This document shows, one piece after another, positions 20,909-30,515 of a stretch of 64,000 nucleotides of DNA. Position 1 is the first letter of the stretch. Each line of letters begins with the position of its first letter. Source of the DNA: Pleomorphomonas sp. T1.2MG-36 (lineage in GTDB: Bacteria > Pseudomonadota > Alphaproteobacteria > Rhizobiales > Pleomorphomonadaceae); contig NZ_CATNLY010000012.1 of assembly GCF_950100655.1 (NCBI RefSeq), positions 124,001 through 188,000 of the forward strand, written 5' to 3'. Made by a program: the position numbers and the translations under genes. The notes beneath the pieces are model-generated. The model searched no databases, was not told where the DNA came from, and was given only the letters and a program-made list of their open reading frames with translations.

Positions 20909-22102
20909 TCAGCCGCCGTTGGCAGCGATCCAGCCCCCCAGCGCGTCGCGCTCCTCGCGCGTCATGCCCGTTTCGTTGCCGAGCGGCATGACTTCCGAAT
21001 CGACCGCCTGCATCTTGATGAGCGGCGCGTAGCGGCGAATGTGATCGACATCGGTGAAGACGAGGCCCTTTGGCGGCTCGGTGAATCCCTCATGGGTTGG
21101 CTTGGCGGAATGGCACATCACGCAGTGCGTTGCGGTGAGGCGAAGCACGTCGGCATCGGTGACGGCCGAGGCATCCGCCACACTGGCGGAGCGCGGCAAA
21201 GGCGCCGTGGCGATGACGGCCAGAGCGAGGGCGACGGCCGCCCCGGGCAGGGCCCACCAGTATTTCCGGAATGGATCGCCTGCCTCGTGGCGGTTGAGAA
21301 GGTGTCGCACCGTGCCGCCGATGACGAGAATCAGCGCCACCAGAAGCCAGCCGTGCGGATGGCCGGTGAGCAGCGGATAATGGTTGGACACCATCATCAG
21401 CAGCACCGGCAGCGTCAGGTAGTTGTTGTGTATCGAACGTTGCCGTCCCTGCAATCCCAGCGCCGGGTCCGGCCTCTCGCCCGCCATCAACGCGGCGGCG
21501 ATCTTCTTCTGGTTGGGGATGATCACCCGGAACACGTTGGCCGCCATCATGGTACCGACCAGAGCGCCGACGTGGATGAAGGCGCCACGCCCTGAGAATA
21601 CGTTGCTGAACAGCGCGGCGAAGCCGACGATCATCAGGAAGACGCAGAAGACGACAAGGCCGGGATGATCGTTGGTCGTGTGCTTCATGAGGCCGTCATA
21701 GGCCAGCCAGCCAACCAGCAGCGACAGCACCGAAATGACGATCGCCTGCCATGGCGCGAGATCGGCCACGGAGGGATCGATCAGATAGGCCCGGGCGTTG
21801 AAATAGTAGACCGTCGTCAGGAGCAGAAAGCCGGAGACGAAGGTGAGGTAGGCCTCCCACCTGTACCAGACGAGATCTTCCGGCAGCTCTTCGGGCGCCA
21901 CCGCGTATTTCTCGACGTTATAGAAACCACCCCCATGCACGAGCCAGGCCGTGCCGTAGACGCCGGGGTTCATCTTCGCCCGCTTGCGCAGGCTGAGGTC
22001 GAGAGCAATGAAGAAGAAACTGGTGCCGATCCATCCGATGCCGACCACGAGATGGAACCAGCGAACCAGAATATGAAGCCACTCAATGGCGAAGCTCAGC
22101 AT
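20909..22102 (-). CDS. puuD: Membrane urate hydroxylase PuuD with C-terminal cytochrome c domain
   Basis: It oxidises urate to 5-hydroxyisourate and passes electrons to the respiratory chain, unlike cofactor-free uricase which makes peroxide. The 397-aa protein has an N-terminal membrane domain of about eight helices. It begins MLSFAIEWLHILVRWFH and contains GIGWIGTSFFFIALD and HGGGFYNVEKY. A C-terminal cytochrome c domain carries CVMCH (Cys327, Cys330, His331) and a late MPLGNETGMT with the likely axial Met. I chose the ATG at 22102, where the hydrophobic start begins. The frame stays open to 22144. A terminator lies between it and the binding-protein gene upstream, so it may have its own promoter in 22103-22260. 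HiuH, encoded 10 kb upstream on the same strand, takes the product further. Confidence 0.93.
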   Translation of the reverse strand: MLSFAIEWLHILVRWFHLVVGIGWIGTSFFFIALDLSLRKRAKMNPGVYGTAWLVHGGGFYNVEKYAVAPEELPEDLVWYRWEAYLTFVSGFLLLTTVYYFNARAYLIDPSVADLAPWQAIVISVLSLLVGWLAYDGLMKHTTNDHPGLVVFCVFLMIVGFAALFSNVFSGRGAFIHVGALVGTMMAANVFRVIIPNQKKIAAALMAGERPDPALGLQGRQRSIHNNYLTLPVLLMMVSNHYPLLTGHPHGWLLVALILVIGGTVRHLLNRHEAGDPFRKYWWALPGAAVALALAVIATAPLPRSASVADASAVTDADVLRLTATHCVMCHSAKPTHEGFTEPPKGLVFTDVDHIRRYAPLIKMQAVDSEVMPLGNETGMTREERDALGGWIAANGG

Positions 22103-22260
22103 GTAGGGCCCGGCGCCTCGTTGCGGACTTCGCCGGCCTAGCATCTAGGCATGGCGCATCCATACGCATTTAGCCGTAATCTAGCTCCGACAAGCGGGCT
22201 TGCGCAAGTCGGCAGGCGAACTGAAATGCCAATATTTCCGGCAGGTTGGCGGCCCTCCAC

Positions 22261-22290
22261 AAAACAGAGAGGCCGCCCGGAGGCGGCCTC
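22261..22290 (-). terminator. Rho-independent terminator after the BMP binding-protein gene
   Basis: GAGGCCGCC (22269-22277) and GGCGGCCTC (22282-22290) form a 9-bp stem with a tetraloop. On the - strand it continues TCTGTTTTG. Confidence 0.75.
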
Positions 22291-22325
22291 ATGATCAATG
22301 TGAAGGGAACGGAAGAAGCTGCGGC

Positions 22326-23396
22326 TTACTGCGGCAGCTTGTCGTCGACGCCCTTGACGTACCAGTTCATGCCCAGGAGGTCGCCATCCGGAGCAACGAC
22401 GCCAGCCGCATAGCGCTCCTTGCCATCCTGATCGACAATCGGGCCGGTGAAGGGGTTCCAGCCGCCAGCGATCTTGGCCTGCGTTTCCTCGGCAAGCTTC
22501 TTGGTTTCGTCGGCCATGTTGGCGTACTCGGCCATATGGACGGTGCCGTCCTTGATGCCTTCCCACACGTCATCGGCCTTCCAGGTGCCGTCGAGAACGG
22601 CCTTGACCGACTTGATGTAGTGCGGACCCCAATCATCGACGATGGCGGTCATCTGCGCCTTCGGCGCGAACTTGATCATGTCGGACGACTGGCCGAAGCC
22701 CTTCAGGCCGCGCTCTTCGGCGACCTGCATGGCGGCCGTCGAATCGGTATGCTGGACCATGATGTCGGCACCCTGGTCGAACAGCGCCTTGGCGGCGTCG
22801 GCTTCCTTGCCCGGGTCGAACCAGGAGTTCACCCAAATGATCTTGACCTTGAAGTCGGGATTGATCGACTGCGCGCCGAGCATGAAGGCGTTGATGCCCA
22901 TCACCACTTCGGGGATCGGGAATGAGACGATGTAGCCGGCGAGGCCCTTCTTCGATTCCTTGGCAGCGATCTGGCCGAGGATGTAGCGGCCCTCATAGAA
23001 GCGAGCGTTGTAGAGACCCATGTTGGGCGCGCTCTTGTAGCCGGTGGCATGCTCGAACTTCACGTCCGGGAACTTCTTGGCCACCTTGAGTTCAGCATCC
23101 ATGAAGCCGAAGGAGGTGCCGAAGACGATGCCGCAGCCTTCGCGGGCGAAGCGTTCGAAGACGCGCTCGGCATCCGGACCCTCGGCGACGTTCTCGACGT
23201 AGGCGGTCTCGACCTTGTCACCAAGTTCCTTCTCGACGGCGAGGCGGCCCTGATCGTGCTGGTAGGAGTAGCCGAAATCGCCGATCGGGCCGGTGTAGAC
23301 CCAGCAGGCCTTCAGCTTGTCGGCGGCCGAAGCGCCGGAGACGGCGCCGACGGCGAGCGCCAGGGCCGTACCGGCAAGAAGCGCGAGTTTCTTCAT
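22326..23396 (-). CDS. BMP-family ABC transporter substrate-binding protein, predicted purine binding
   Basis: This secreted binding protein of the Bmp/Med family (PnrA-like) typically binds nucleosides or nucleobases. The 356-aa product starts with a signal peptide ending near SGASA (MKKLALLAGTALALAVG). It contains the family features VYTGPIGDFGYSYQHDQGR, GTSFGFMDAEL and a late VQHTDSTAAMQ. The ATG at 23396 has GGGGAG at the right distance. The in-frame ATG two codons earlier is too close to it. It follows its two permease genes and double ATPase, and the same strand encodes xanthine dehydrogenase, HiuH and PuuD. Substrate is therefore probably xanthine, hypoxanthine, urate or a nucleoside. 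The exact one cannot be read from sequence. Confidence 0.88.
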   Translation of the reverse strand: MKKLALLAGTALALAVGAVSGASAADKLKACWVYTGPIGDFGYSYQHDQGRLAVEKELGDKVETAYVENVAEGPDAERVFERFAREGCGIVFGTSFGFMDAELKVAKKFPDVKFEHATGYKSAPNMGLYNARFYEGRYILGQIAAKESKKGLAGYIVSFPIPEVVMGINAFMLGAQSINPDFKVKIIWVNSWFDPGKEADAAKALFDQGADIMVQHTDSTAAMQVAEERGLKGFGQSSDMIKFAPKAQMTAIVDDWGPHYIKSVKAVLDGTWKADDVWEGIKDGTVHMAEYANMADETKKLAEETQAKIAGGWNPFTGPIVDQDGKERYAAGVVAPDGDLLGMNWYVKGVDDKLPQ

Positions 23397-23498
23397 GTTC
23401 ATTCTCCCCTGGTGTGGGTTTTCCCACGGTCTGTCACGGTCTTGAATGAGGGCGTCGGCCGACCGTATCGCCGACGCTTGTCGCAAACCTCTCCCGCC

Positions 23499-24413
23499 TC
23501 AGCGGTCGGGTACGAAGGGCTTGCCCAGGCTGCTGGGCGTATTGAACAGCGTGGCTCGCCGATTGCCGGAAATGGCAACCAGCACGATCACCGTGGCAAG
23601 GTAGGGCAGCATGGCCAGGAACTGGGACGGGAAGCCGAGGCCGAGCGCCTGGGCATGGAACTGCAACACCGTCACCGCGCCGAACAGGTAGGCGCCGATG
23701 GCGGCCCGCCAAGGCATCCAGGAGGCAAACACCACCAGAGCCAGCGCGATCCAGCCGCGGCCGGCGGTCATGTTCTCCACCCACAGCGGGGTATAGGCGA
23801 CCGACAGATAGGCGCCCCCGAGACCGGCCATGGCACCGCCGAAGAGGACCGCGAGATACCGCACGCCGATCACCGAATAGCCGAGGGCGTGGGCCGAGGT
23901 GTGGTTGTCGCCGACGGCGCGCAGGATCAGGCCGGCGCGCGTGCGGTTGAGGAACCAGAAGACGGCGAACACCGCCGCAAAGGACAGGTAGACGAGAATA
24001 TCCTGCCCGAACAGGATCTTGCCGACGAACGGCAAGGTGGTGAGGCCGGGGACGTCGAGACTCTGGAGCTTGATGCCGGGCTGGCCGACGAAGCTTTCGC
24101 CCATCAGCCCCGAGAGGCCGAGGCCGAACAGCGTCAGCGCGAGGCCGGACGCCACCTGGTTGGCAACCAGCGTCAGCGTCACGAAGGCAAAGATAAGCGA
24201 AACCAGCATGCCGGCAATGGCGCCGCCGACGATGCCGAGCAGAGGGCTGCCGGTGGAAATGGTCACGGCGAAGCCGGCGACGGCTCCCATCACCATCATG
24301 CCCTCGACCCCGAGGTTCAGGACGCCGGATTTCTCCACCACCAGTTCGCCGATTGCGGCCAGCAGGAGCGGCGTCGCCGCCGTGATGATGGTGAGGATGA
24401 TGGCCTCAAGCAT
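23499..24413 (-). CDS. ABC transporter permease, nucleoside/nucleobase type (second permease)
   Basis: This 304-aa integral membrane protein has about eight to ten hydrophobic stretches. It contains the BPD_transp_2 hallmarks GELVVEKSGVLNLGVEGMM near the N terminus and LRAVGDNHTSAHALGYSV in the cytosolic loop. The closest known type is the NupQ-like partner of BMP-dependent importers. Its start overlaps the end of the preceding permease gene by 8 bases, so translation is coupled. The binding-protein gene follows after 102 bases. Confidence 0.9.
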   Translation of the reverse strand: MLEAIILTIITAATPLLLAAIGELVVEKSGVLNLGVEGMMVMGAVAGFAVTISTGSPLLGIVGGAIAGMLVSLIFAFVTLTLVANQVASGLALTLFGLGLSGLMGESFVGQPGIKLQSLDVPGLTTLPFVGKILFGQDILVYLSFAAVFAVFWFLNRTRAGLILRAVGDNHTSAHALGYSVIGVRYLAVLFGGAMAGLGGAYLSVAYTPLWVENMTAGRGWIALALVVFASWMPWRAAIGAYLFGAVTVLQFHAQALGLGFPSQFLAMLPYLATVIVLVAISGNRRATLFNTPSSLGKPFVPDR

Positions 24414-25497
24414 GGGCGCCCTCCCCCTCGCGACCGGTGACCAAGCGCACCTTGTAGAGGATCAGGGTATCGGCAGCCAGCACGAAGAACAGCAGCACGC
24501 CCTGGATGACGGTGGCGAGCTTGGACGACATCTGCAAGGAGGTCTGAATGGCCTCGCCGCCAAGATAGGAAGAGGCGATGACGAGGCCCGCGATCAGGAT
24601 GCCCACCGGATTGAGGCGACCGAGAAAGGCGACGATGATTGCCGTGAAGCCGTAACCCGGCGAAATCACCGGCTGCAGTTTGCCGATCTCGCTCATCACC
24701 ACCATTATGCCGGCAAGGCCGGCCAGCGCGCCCGACAGGGCGAAGGCGAAAGCCGTCATGCGGCGGTTGGAGAAGCCGGCGAAGGAGCCCGCGCGCGGGC
24801 TCTGCCCCAGAACGCGAATTTCGAACCCCTTCAGCGTCGAGCGCATCACCACCGCCAGGACGACGACGAGGAGCAGAGCGATCGGCGCGGAGAGATTGAG
24901 ATAGATGCCTCCGACGTCGACGGCATTCAGCACCGCCCACTCGTGGAAGTCGATGGTGATCGGGAAGTTGTAGCCTTGCGGGCTGCGCCAGGGGCCACGG
25001 ACCATCCAGTCCAGGAACAGGTTCGAGCAGTAGACCAGCATCAGGCTGGTCAGGATCTCGTTGGTTCCGAAGACGGTCTTGAGCTTGGCGGGAATCAGCG
25101 CGAACAGCGCGCCGCCGGCCATCGCCATCAACAGCATCAGCGGCAGAACCACCGGACTGACGAAATTCGGAAACAGGATCGGCAGGATCGATCCGACGAT
25201 GGCACCGATGGTGAGCTGCCCCTCGGCGCCGATATTCCAGTTGTTGGAGAGGTAACAGACGGAAAGGCCGAGCGCGATGATGACGAGCGGCGTGGCCTTG
25301 GTGATCAACTGCTCGAGGCCCCAGAGCGAGGTGATGGGCTCCAGGAAGAAATACCAAATGCCCGTAAGGGGGCTATGCCCCTGCGCGGCAAAAACGATCC
25401 CGGCGAACACCACCGTCAGCGCCACGGCGACGACAGGTGACAACACGCTCATCAGCCGGCTCTTCTCGGTCCGCTTGACCAGTTCCAGGCGCATCAT
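24406..25497 (-). CDS. ABC transporter permease, nucleoside/nucleobase type (first permease)
   Basis: This 363-aa inner-membrane subunit of the BPD_transp_2 family has SNNWNIGAEGQLTIGAIVG, the first-permease equivalent of the GVEGMM motif, and the loop RVLGQSPRAGSFAGFSNRRM. About ten hydrophobic segments run through the chain. The ATG at 25497 overlaps the ATPase stop by four bases (ATGA). A second ATG follows directly, so the start is uncertain by one codon. The frame continues far upstream without a stop, but that part is a shadow of the ATPase gene. Confidence 0.9.
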   Translation of the reverse strand: MMRLELVKRTEKSRLMSVLSPVVAVALTVVFAGIVFAAQGHSPLTGIWYFFLEPITSLWGLEQLITKATPLVIIALGLSVCYLSNNWNIGAEGQLTIGAIVGSILPILFPNFVSPVVLPLMLLMAMAGGALFALIPAKLKTVFGTNEILTSLMLVYCSNLFLDWMVRGPWRSPQGYNFPITIDFHEWAVLNAVDVGGIYLNLSAPIALLLVVVLAVVMRSTLKGFEIRVLGQSPRAGSFAGFSNRRMTAFAFALSGALAGLAGIMVVMSEIGKLQPVISPGYGFTAIIVAFLGRLNPVGILIAGLVIASSYLGGEAIQTSLQMSSKLATVIQGVLLFFVLAADTLILYKVRLVTGREGEGAHA

Positions 25498-27071
25498 GCC
25501 GCCGCCGCTCCCTTTTTCTCGGCGCCGCCGGCCATCAGCAGGCCGACCTTTTCCGGCGTCAGCGTATCGGCATCTTCCGCCCGCGACAGATAACCGCGCG
25601 ACATGACCGCGATGCGATCGGCGATCTCGAAGATTTCGTCGAGATCCTGCGAAATGACCAGAATGGCGGCGCCCTTGCGCGACAGATCGATCAGCGACTG
25701 CCGGATCACGGCCGCCGCGCCGGCATCCACACCCCAGGTGGGCTGGGCGACGATCAGGATCCTCGGCGTACGCTCCACCTCGCGCCCGACGACGAACTTC
25801 TGCAGGTTGCCGCCCGACAGCGACCGAGCCTCGGGGTCGACCACGCCCTTGCGGACGTCGAACAGACTGGTGACCGTCTCGACGATGCGACCGGCCTTGC
25901 CGAAGCGGGTGAACCCGCGCCGGGCGATGCCTTCGCCGGTACCATGCCGGGTGAGCACGACATTTTCGGACAGCTTCAGTGCTGGGACGGCACCATGGCC
26001 GAGGCGTTCCTCCGGCACGAAGGCCGCGCCGAGCAGGCGCCGCTCGTTGATGTCCATCAGCCCGGCCGCTTCGCCGGCGAAGATGACCATGTCTTCCTTG
26101 TCGAGCAGTTCCTCGCCCGACAGCGCGTCGAACAGTTCCTTCTGACCATTGCCGGCGATACCGGCGATGGCGACGATCTCGCCGGCACGAACCGACAGGT
26201 TGATGCCCTGAAGCGACACGCCGAAGGCTTCCTGCGAGATCTGCGTCAAGCCCTTGAGCAGGATGGCTTCCGGTCCGAGCTTGCCCTTCTCGCGGGTCAC
26301 GCGCGTGATCTCGTTGCCGACCATCAGCTGAGCGAGCGTGTTCACCGTCTCGTTGGCCGGGTCCGCCTCGGCCACCACCTTGGCGCGGCGCATGATGGTG
26401 GCGTGGTGGCAGAGCGCCCTCACCTCCTCCAGGCGGTGCGAGATGTAGAGAATGGCGCAACCTTCCTCGGCAAGGCGCCGCAGCGTCACGAACAGCTGGT
26501 CGGCCTCCTGAGGCGTCAGCACCGACGTCGGCTCGTCCATGATGATCAGTTCGGGATTTTGCAAAAGGCAGCGAACGATCTCGACGCGCTGCCTTTCGCC
26601 CACCGACAGGTCGGCGATATGGGCGTTCGGGTCGAGCGGCAGGCCGTAATTGCTGGAAACGCGGGCGATGGTGTCGGCAAGTTCGCCCGTCGCCCTGCAA
26701 TTGGGAAGCGCCAGGGCGATGTTCTCGGCCACCGTCAGCGCCTCGAACAGGGAGAAATGCTGGAACACCATGCCGACGCCGAGCGAACGGGCCTCGGCCG
26801 GAGAGCCCACCGTCACCGGCTGCCCCTTCCACAGAATTGCGCCGCTGTTGGGCTGCAGCGAACCGTAGATGATCTTGACCAGCGTCGACTTTCCCGCGCC
26901 GTTCTCGCCGAGCAGCGCATGGATTTCGCCGGGCATGATCTTCAGGGATACGCCATCGTTGGCGGTAAAGTTGCCAAAACGTTTGGTAACGTGACGGACC
27001 TCAAGAAGCGGCGTGTCACCCCCCACCCGGCGGAGCATTTTTCCGGTGCTGTCCCCAGTCCCTTCGCCCAT
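25494..27071 (-). CDS. ABC transporter double ATPase, nucleoside/nucleobase importer
   Basis: The 525-aa cytosolic subunit has two ABC domains. The first is canonical, with [23 protein letters not shown] and IIMDEPTSVLTP. The second has the degenerate P loop GIAGNGQKELF and LSGGNLQKFVVGREV, then AQPTWGVDAGA. This asymmetry is typical of RbsA/NupO-type proteins serving BMP-family importers. It is followed by two overlapping permease genes. It begins 88 bases after xdhC on the same strand, suggesting one long transcript from hiuH to the binding-protein gene. An internal ATG at 27038 is a possible alternative start. Confidence 0.91.
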   Translation of the reverse strand: MGEGTGDSTGKMLRRVGGDTPLLEVRHVTKRFGNFTANDGVSLKIMPGEIHALLGENGAGKSTLVKIIYGSLQPNSGAILWKGQPVTVGSPAEARSLGVGMVFQHFSLFEALTVAENIALALPNCRATGELADTIARVSSNYGLPLDPNAHIADLSVGERQRVEIVRCLLQNPELIIMDEPTSVLTPQEADQLFVTLRRLAEEGCAILYISHRLEEVRALCHHATIMRRAKVVAEADPANETVNTLAQLMVGNEITRVTREKGKLGPEAILLKGLTQISQEAFGVSLQGINLSVRAGEIVAIAGIAGNGQKELFDALSGEELLDKEDMVIFAGEAAGLMDINERRLLGAAFVPEERLGHGAVPALKLSENVVLTRHGTGEGIARRGFTRFGKAGRIVETVTSLFDVRKGVVDPEARSLSGGNLQKFVVGREVERTPRILIVAQPTWGVDAGAAAVIRQSLIDLSRKGAAILVISQDLDEIFEIADRIAVMSRGYLSRAEDADTLTPEKVGLLMAGGAEKKGAAAA

Positions 27072-27159
27072 CAGAGCCGTCGTCCCCGTTTCACCGCGCT
27101 TTGTCTATTTTCTGTGCAGCATAGAAGCACGATTTCGCCCATCGGACGCGCCAAAAGAT

Positions 27160-28191
27160 TCAGCCGGAATGTCCGAATAAATGGGCAGGCTGCTTAATTT
27201 CTGAGCTAACGACCGCCCCTCCGGCAACGAACGTCCTGTCGGGGGTCCTACGCAGTTTCTCGTCGACAATCAACAGCTCTGCCACAACGGAAACGGCGAT
27301 ATGCTCGGGTTCTTTCGAGGTTATCCCCGGTACACCGATCGGGCAGGTGAAAGCCCTGATATGAGTTTCCGGATGGCCGAGTTCGGCGAGGCGGTGCTCG
27401 AAGCGAGCACGCTTGGTGCGCGAGCCGATCAATCCGACGTAGGGGAATCGGTCCTCCGACAAGGCCGCGTGCAGAATATCGAGATCGAGGCCGTGGTCGT
27501 GGGTCATGATCAACACGAAGGCATCGGCGGGAGCGGCCTTGAGCTCCGCCGCCGGCGTGCCGGCGACCACCTGGTCGAGCCGGGCAAGCGGCAGATTGGG
27601 AAAAGCGTGCGGCCGTTCGTCGATCCAGCGGACATGGAACGGCAGCGGCGCCAGCGCCAGCACCACGGCCCTCCCCACGTGTCCGGCGCCGAACAGCAGC
27701 AACTCGCGCAAGGGCTCGCCAAAACTCTCGTCGATCCGGCCATCGTCGATGATGGCTGTCGGCTCGCGTCGCTCGGCCCCGATCACGGCCCGCTCGATCG
27801 GGGCGCTGCCGACGCAACGGCCGGTCGTCTGGAAAGGCCCCGCTGTCTCGGCCCTCGCGAGTTCCGCGACAGCGGCCAGCCGGGCAATCGTGAAGGTCTC
27901 GATCATCACGCTGACGGCGCCGCCGCAACACTGGCCAATGGAGGGACCAAGGGCCAGATCGAGACGCTCGCTGCCGTCTTGCCCCGCATGCAGGGCTGCG
28001 ATGGCGCGCTCCATCGCATCGAGTTCCAGCCTGCCGCCGCCGACGGTACCGGAGATCGCGCCAGCGATCGACACCACCATGCGAGCGCCGGCTTCGCGCG
28101 GCGTCGACCCTTTCGCCCCGACAACCGTCACCAGAGCCGCGACGCCGTCACGGGTCAGGAGACGATGAAGCGGGGCGAAGATCTCTTTCAT
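27160..28191 (-). CDS. xdhC: Xanthine dehydrogenase accessory protein XdhC
   Basis: XdhC binds molybdenum cofactor, promotes its sulfuration and inserts it into the XdhB subunit. The 343-aa product has the N-terminal XdhC/CoxI motif GAKGSTPREAGARM, then GTVGGGRLE and the conserved GQCCGG. The C-terminal Rossmann domain begins LLLFGAGHVGRAV and contains YVGLIGSRTKR, then CPIGVPGITSKEPEHIAVS. The ATG overlaps the xdhB stop by four bases, so it is coupled to the enzyme it matures. Confidence 0.95.
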   Translation of the reverse strand: MKEIFAPLHRLLTRDGVAALVTVVGAKGSTPREAGARMVVSIAGAISGTVGGGRLELDAMERAIAALHAGQDGSERLDLALGPSIGQCCGGAVSVMIETFTIARLAAVAELARAETAGPFQTTGRCVGSAPIERAVIGAERREPTAIIDDGRIDESFGEPLRELLLFGAGHVGRAVVLALAPLPFHVRWIDERPHAFPNLPLARLDQVVAGTPAAELKAAPADAFVLIMTHDHGLDLDILHAALSEDRFPYVGLIGSRTKRARFEHRLAELGHPETHIRAFTCPIGVPGITSKEPEHIAVSVVAELLIVDEKLRRTPDRTFVAGGAVVSSEIKQPAHLFGHSG

Positions 28192-30515
28192 GCCTCGCCC
28201 CGCCGCATGACCGACACGGCCCGCATGATCGCCTCGGGCGTCGTCGGCGCGTCAAGTGGCGGAACCGCGCCGGGCTTCAGGCTGGCGACCGCGTCGAAGA
28301 CAGCCGAAAACACCGAGCAAGCCAGCATCAGCGGTGGCTCGCCAACCGCCTTGGAGGAATGGATGGTCTCTTCGCGGTTGGCGCCTTCCCAGAGGCGGGT
28401 GTTGAAGACGGTCGGCACGTCGCCGGCCGTCGGGATCTTGTAGGTGGACGGCGCATGCGTCGCGAGCCGGCCTTTGTCGTCCCACACCAGTTCCTCGGTG
28501 GTCAGCCAGCCCATGCCCTGGACGAAGGCGCCCTCGATCTGACCGATGTCGATCGCCGGATTGAGAGATCGGCCGCAGTCGTGGAGGATGTCCACCCGAT
28601 CGACCTTCATCTCGCCCGTCATGGTGTCGATGGTCACCTCGGCGCAGGCAGCTCCGTAGGCGAAATACAGGAACGGACGCCCCTCCGCCTTCTGGCGATC
28701 CCAGTGGATCTTGGGCGTGGAATAGAACCCGGAAGCGGAAAGCTGGACGCGGCCCTCGTAGCAGGACTTGGCCAGATCGGCGAAGGACAGCGAGCCGCCG
28801 GCATGACTAACACGGCCGTCGGCAAACACCACGCTCTCCGGCGGCGCATTGGTTGTCGCCGTCAGATGGGCGATCATCCGCTGCTTGATCTCGTCGCAGG
28901 CGGCGAGCGCCGCCATGCCGTTGAGATCTGAGCCGGACGAGGCGGCCGTCGCCGACGTGTTCGGCACCTTGGACGTGTTGGTGGCCGTGATACGCACCCG
29001 GTCGAGCGGTATGCCGAACGCTTCGGCCGCCACCTGCGCCACCTTGGTGTTGAGCCCCTGCCCCATCTCGGTGCCGCCATGGTTCAGATGGACCGAACCG
29101 TCGGCGTACACGTGCACCAATGCTCCCGCCTGGTTGAGATGGGTCAGCGTGAAGGCGATGCCGAACTTGAGCGGCGTCAGCGCGATGCCCTTGCGAAGAA
29201 TGCGATTCTTCGAGTTGAAGGCGCGGCATTCCTGCCGGCGCTTGGAGTAATCGCAGGAGCGCTCGAGATCGGCCACCAGTTCGGGCAGGATGTTGTCCTC
29301 GACCTTCTGGCCGTAGGGAGTCACATCGCGGCCGGGGCCGTAGAAGTTGCGCTTTCGGATCTCCAGCGGATCGATGCCGGTGACGATGGCGAGCGTGTCC
29401 ATGATGCGCTCGGCGGCGAGGACGCCCTGCGGGCCGCCGAAACCGCGGAAGGCGGTGTTGGTCACCGTGTTGGTCTTCAGCCGCTCCGACTTCAGCGCGA
29501 CGTTGGGATAGAAATAGGCATTGTCGGCGTGGAACAGCGTGCGGTCGTTGACGCCCCCCGAGAGGTCGGCCGAGTAGCCGCAGCGGGCCATGAAATCGAT
29601 GTCGGCGGCCAGGATCTTGCCCGAGCTGTCGTAGGCGACGGAGAAGGCCGTCGTCATGTCATGCCGCTTGCCGGTCATCACCATGTCGTCGTCGCGGTCG
29701 AGCCGGAGCTTGCACGGCCGCCCCGTAACCCTCGCACCCAGCGCGGCAAGACACGCCCACTGGCTCGCCTGGCTTTCCTTGCCGCCGAAGCCGCCGCCCA
29801 TGCGCCGGACTTCCACCGTCACCATGGCGCTCGGCAGGCCGAGCATGTGGGCGACGCAATGCTGGACCTCGGACGGGTGCTGGGTCGACGAATAGACGTG
29901 CACGTCGCCCGTCTCGCCGGGAATCGCCAGGGCGACCTGCCCTTCGAGGTAGAAATGCTCCTGCCCGCCGTTGCGGATGACGCCGTCGAATCGCCGCTGG
30001 GCGCTGGCGAAGGAGCGCGCGACGTCGCCACGGCCATAGCCGTAGTCATCGAGCACGCGCAGCCCCTTGGCCTTCGCCTCCTCGACCGTCAGCACCGGCG
30101 GCTCCGCCTCGCCCTCGAACAGAGCCAGCCGCGTCGCCCGGCGGGCAGCGTCGCGCGTCTCGGCCACGACGCAGAACAGTACCTCGCCCCAGAACTCCAC
30201 CTCCTTGTCGGCGAGGATCGGGTCGCCGCCGATCGACGTCGACCAGTCGTTGCGGCCGGGAATATCTGCCGCCGTCAGCACGGCGACGACGCCCGGCGCC
30301 TGCCGGACGCGGGACAGATCGATGTCGCGGATGCGGCCGCGCGCCATGTCCGGGCAGAAGCCCGGCGCAAGGTGCAACGTACCGGTCGGCTCGACCATGT
30401 CGTCGATATAGATGGCGCGACCGGTGACATGCAGCACGGCGCTGTCATGGGCGGTCGAGCGATGGACGACTCGTTCGACGGCCGCCTCGGGAATCTCGGA
30501 CTCCGGCGCGTTCAT
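28188..30515 (-). CDS. xdhB: Xanthine dehydrogenase, molybdopterin-binding subunit
   Basis: This catalytic subunit oxidises hypoxanthine to xanthine and xanthine to urate. At 775 aa it has the bacterial XdhB length. The molybdopterin-binding motifs are RRMGGGFGGKES, NTAFRGFGGPQG and HGGTEMGQGLNTK. The active-site glutamate is Glu726 in KAVGEPPLM. Signature residues THLNQAGALVHVYADG agree with xanthine dehydrogenase rather than aldehyde oxidase or CO dehydrogenase. The ATG overlaps the xdhA stop (ATGA). The frame stays open above, but MNAPESEIPEAAVE is the natural start. It works as a heterotetramer with XdhA and needs XdhC. Confidence 0.96.
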   Translation of the reverse strand: MNAPESEIPEAAVERVVHRSTAHDSAVLHVTGRAIYIDDMVEPTGTLHLAPGFCPDMARGRIRDIDLSRVRQAPGVVAVLTAADIPGRNDWSTSIGGDPILADKEVEFWGEVLFCVVAETRDAARRATRLALFEGEAEPPVLTVEEAKAKGLRVLDDYGYGRGDVARSFASAQRRFDGVIRNGGQEHFYLEGQVALAIPGETGDVHVYSSTQHPSEVQHCVAHMLGLPSAMVTVEVRRMGGGFGGKESQASQWACLAALGARVTGRPCKLRLDRDDDMVMTGKRHDMTTAFSVAYDSSGKILAADIDFMARCGYSADLSGGVNDRTLFHADNAYFYPNVALKSERLKTNTVTNTAFRGFGGPQGVLAAERIMDTLAIVTGIDPLEIRKRNFYGPGRDVTPYGQKVEDNILPELVADLERSCDYSKRRQECRAFNSKNRILRKGIALTPLKFGIAFTLTHLNQAGALVHVYADGSVHLNHGGTEMGQGLNTKVAQVAAEAFGIPLDRVRITATNTSKVPNTSATAASSGSDLNGMAALAACDEIKQRMIAHLTATTNAPPESVVFADGRVSHAGGSLSFADLAKSCYEGRVQLSASGFYSTPKIHWDRQKAEGRPFLYFAYGAACAEVTIDTMTGEMKVDRVDILHDCGRSLNPAIDIGQIEGAFVQGMGWLTTEELVWDDKGRLATHAPSTYKIPTAGDVPTVFNTRLWEGANREETIHSSKAVGEPPLMLACSVFSAVFDAVASLKPGAVPPLDAPTTPEAIMRAVSVMRRGEA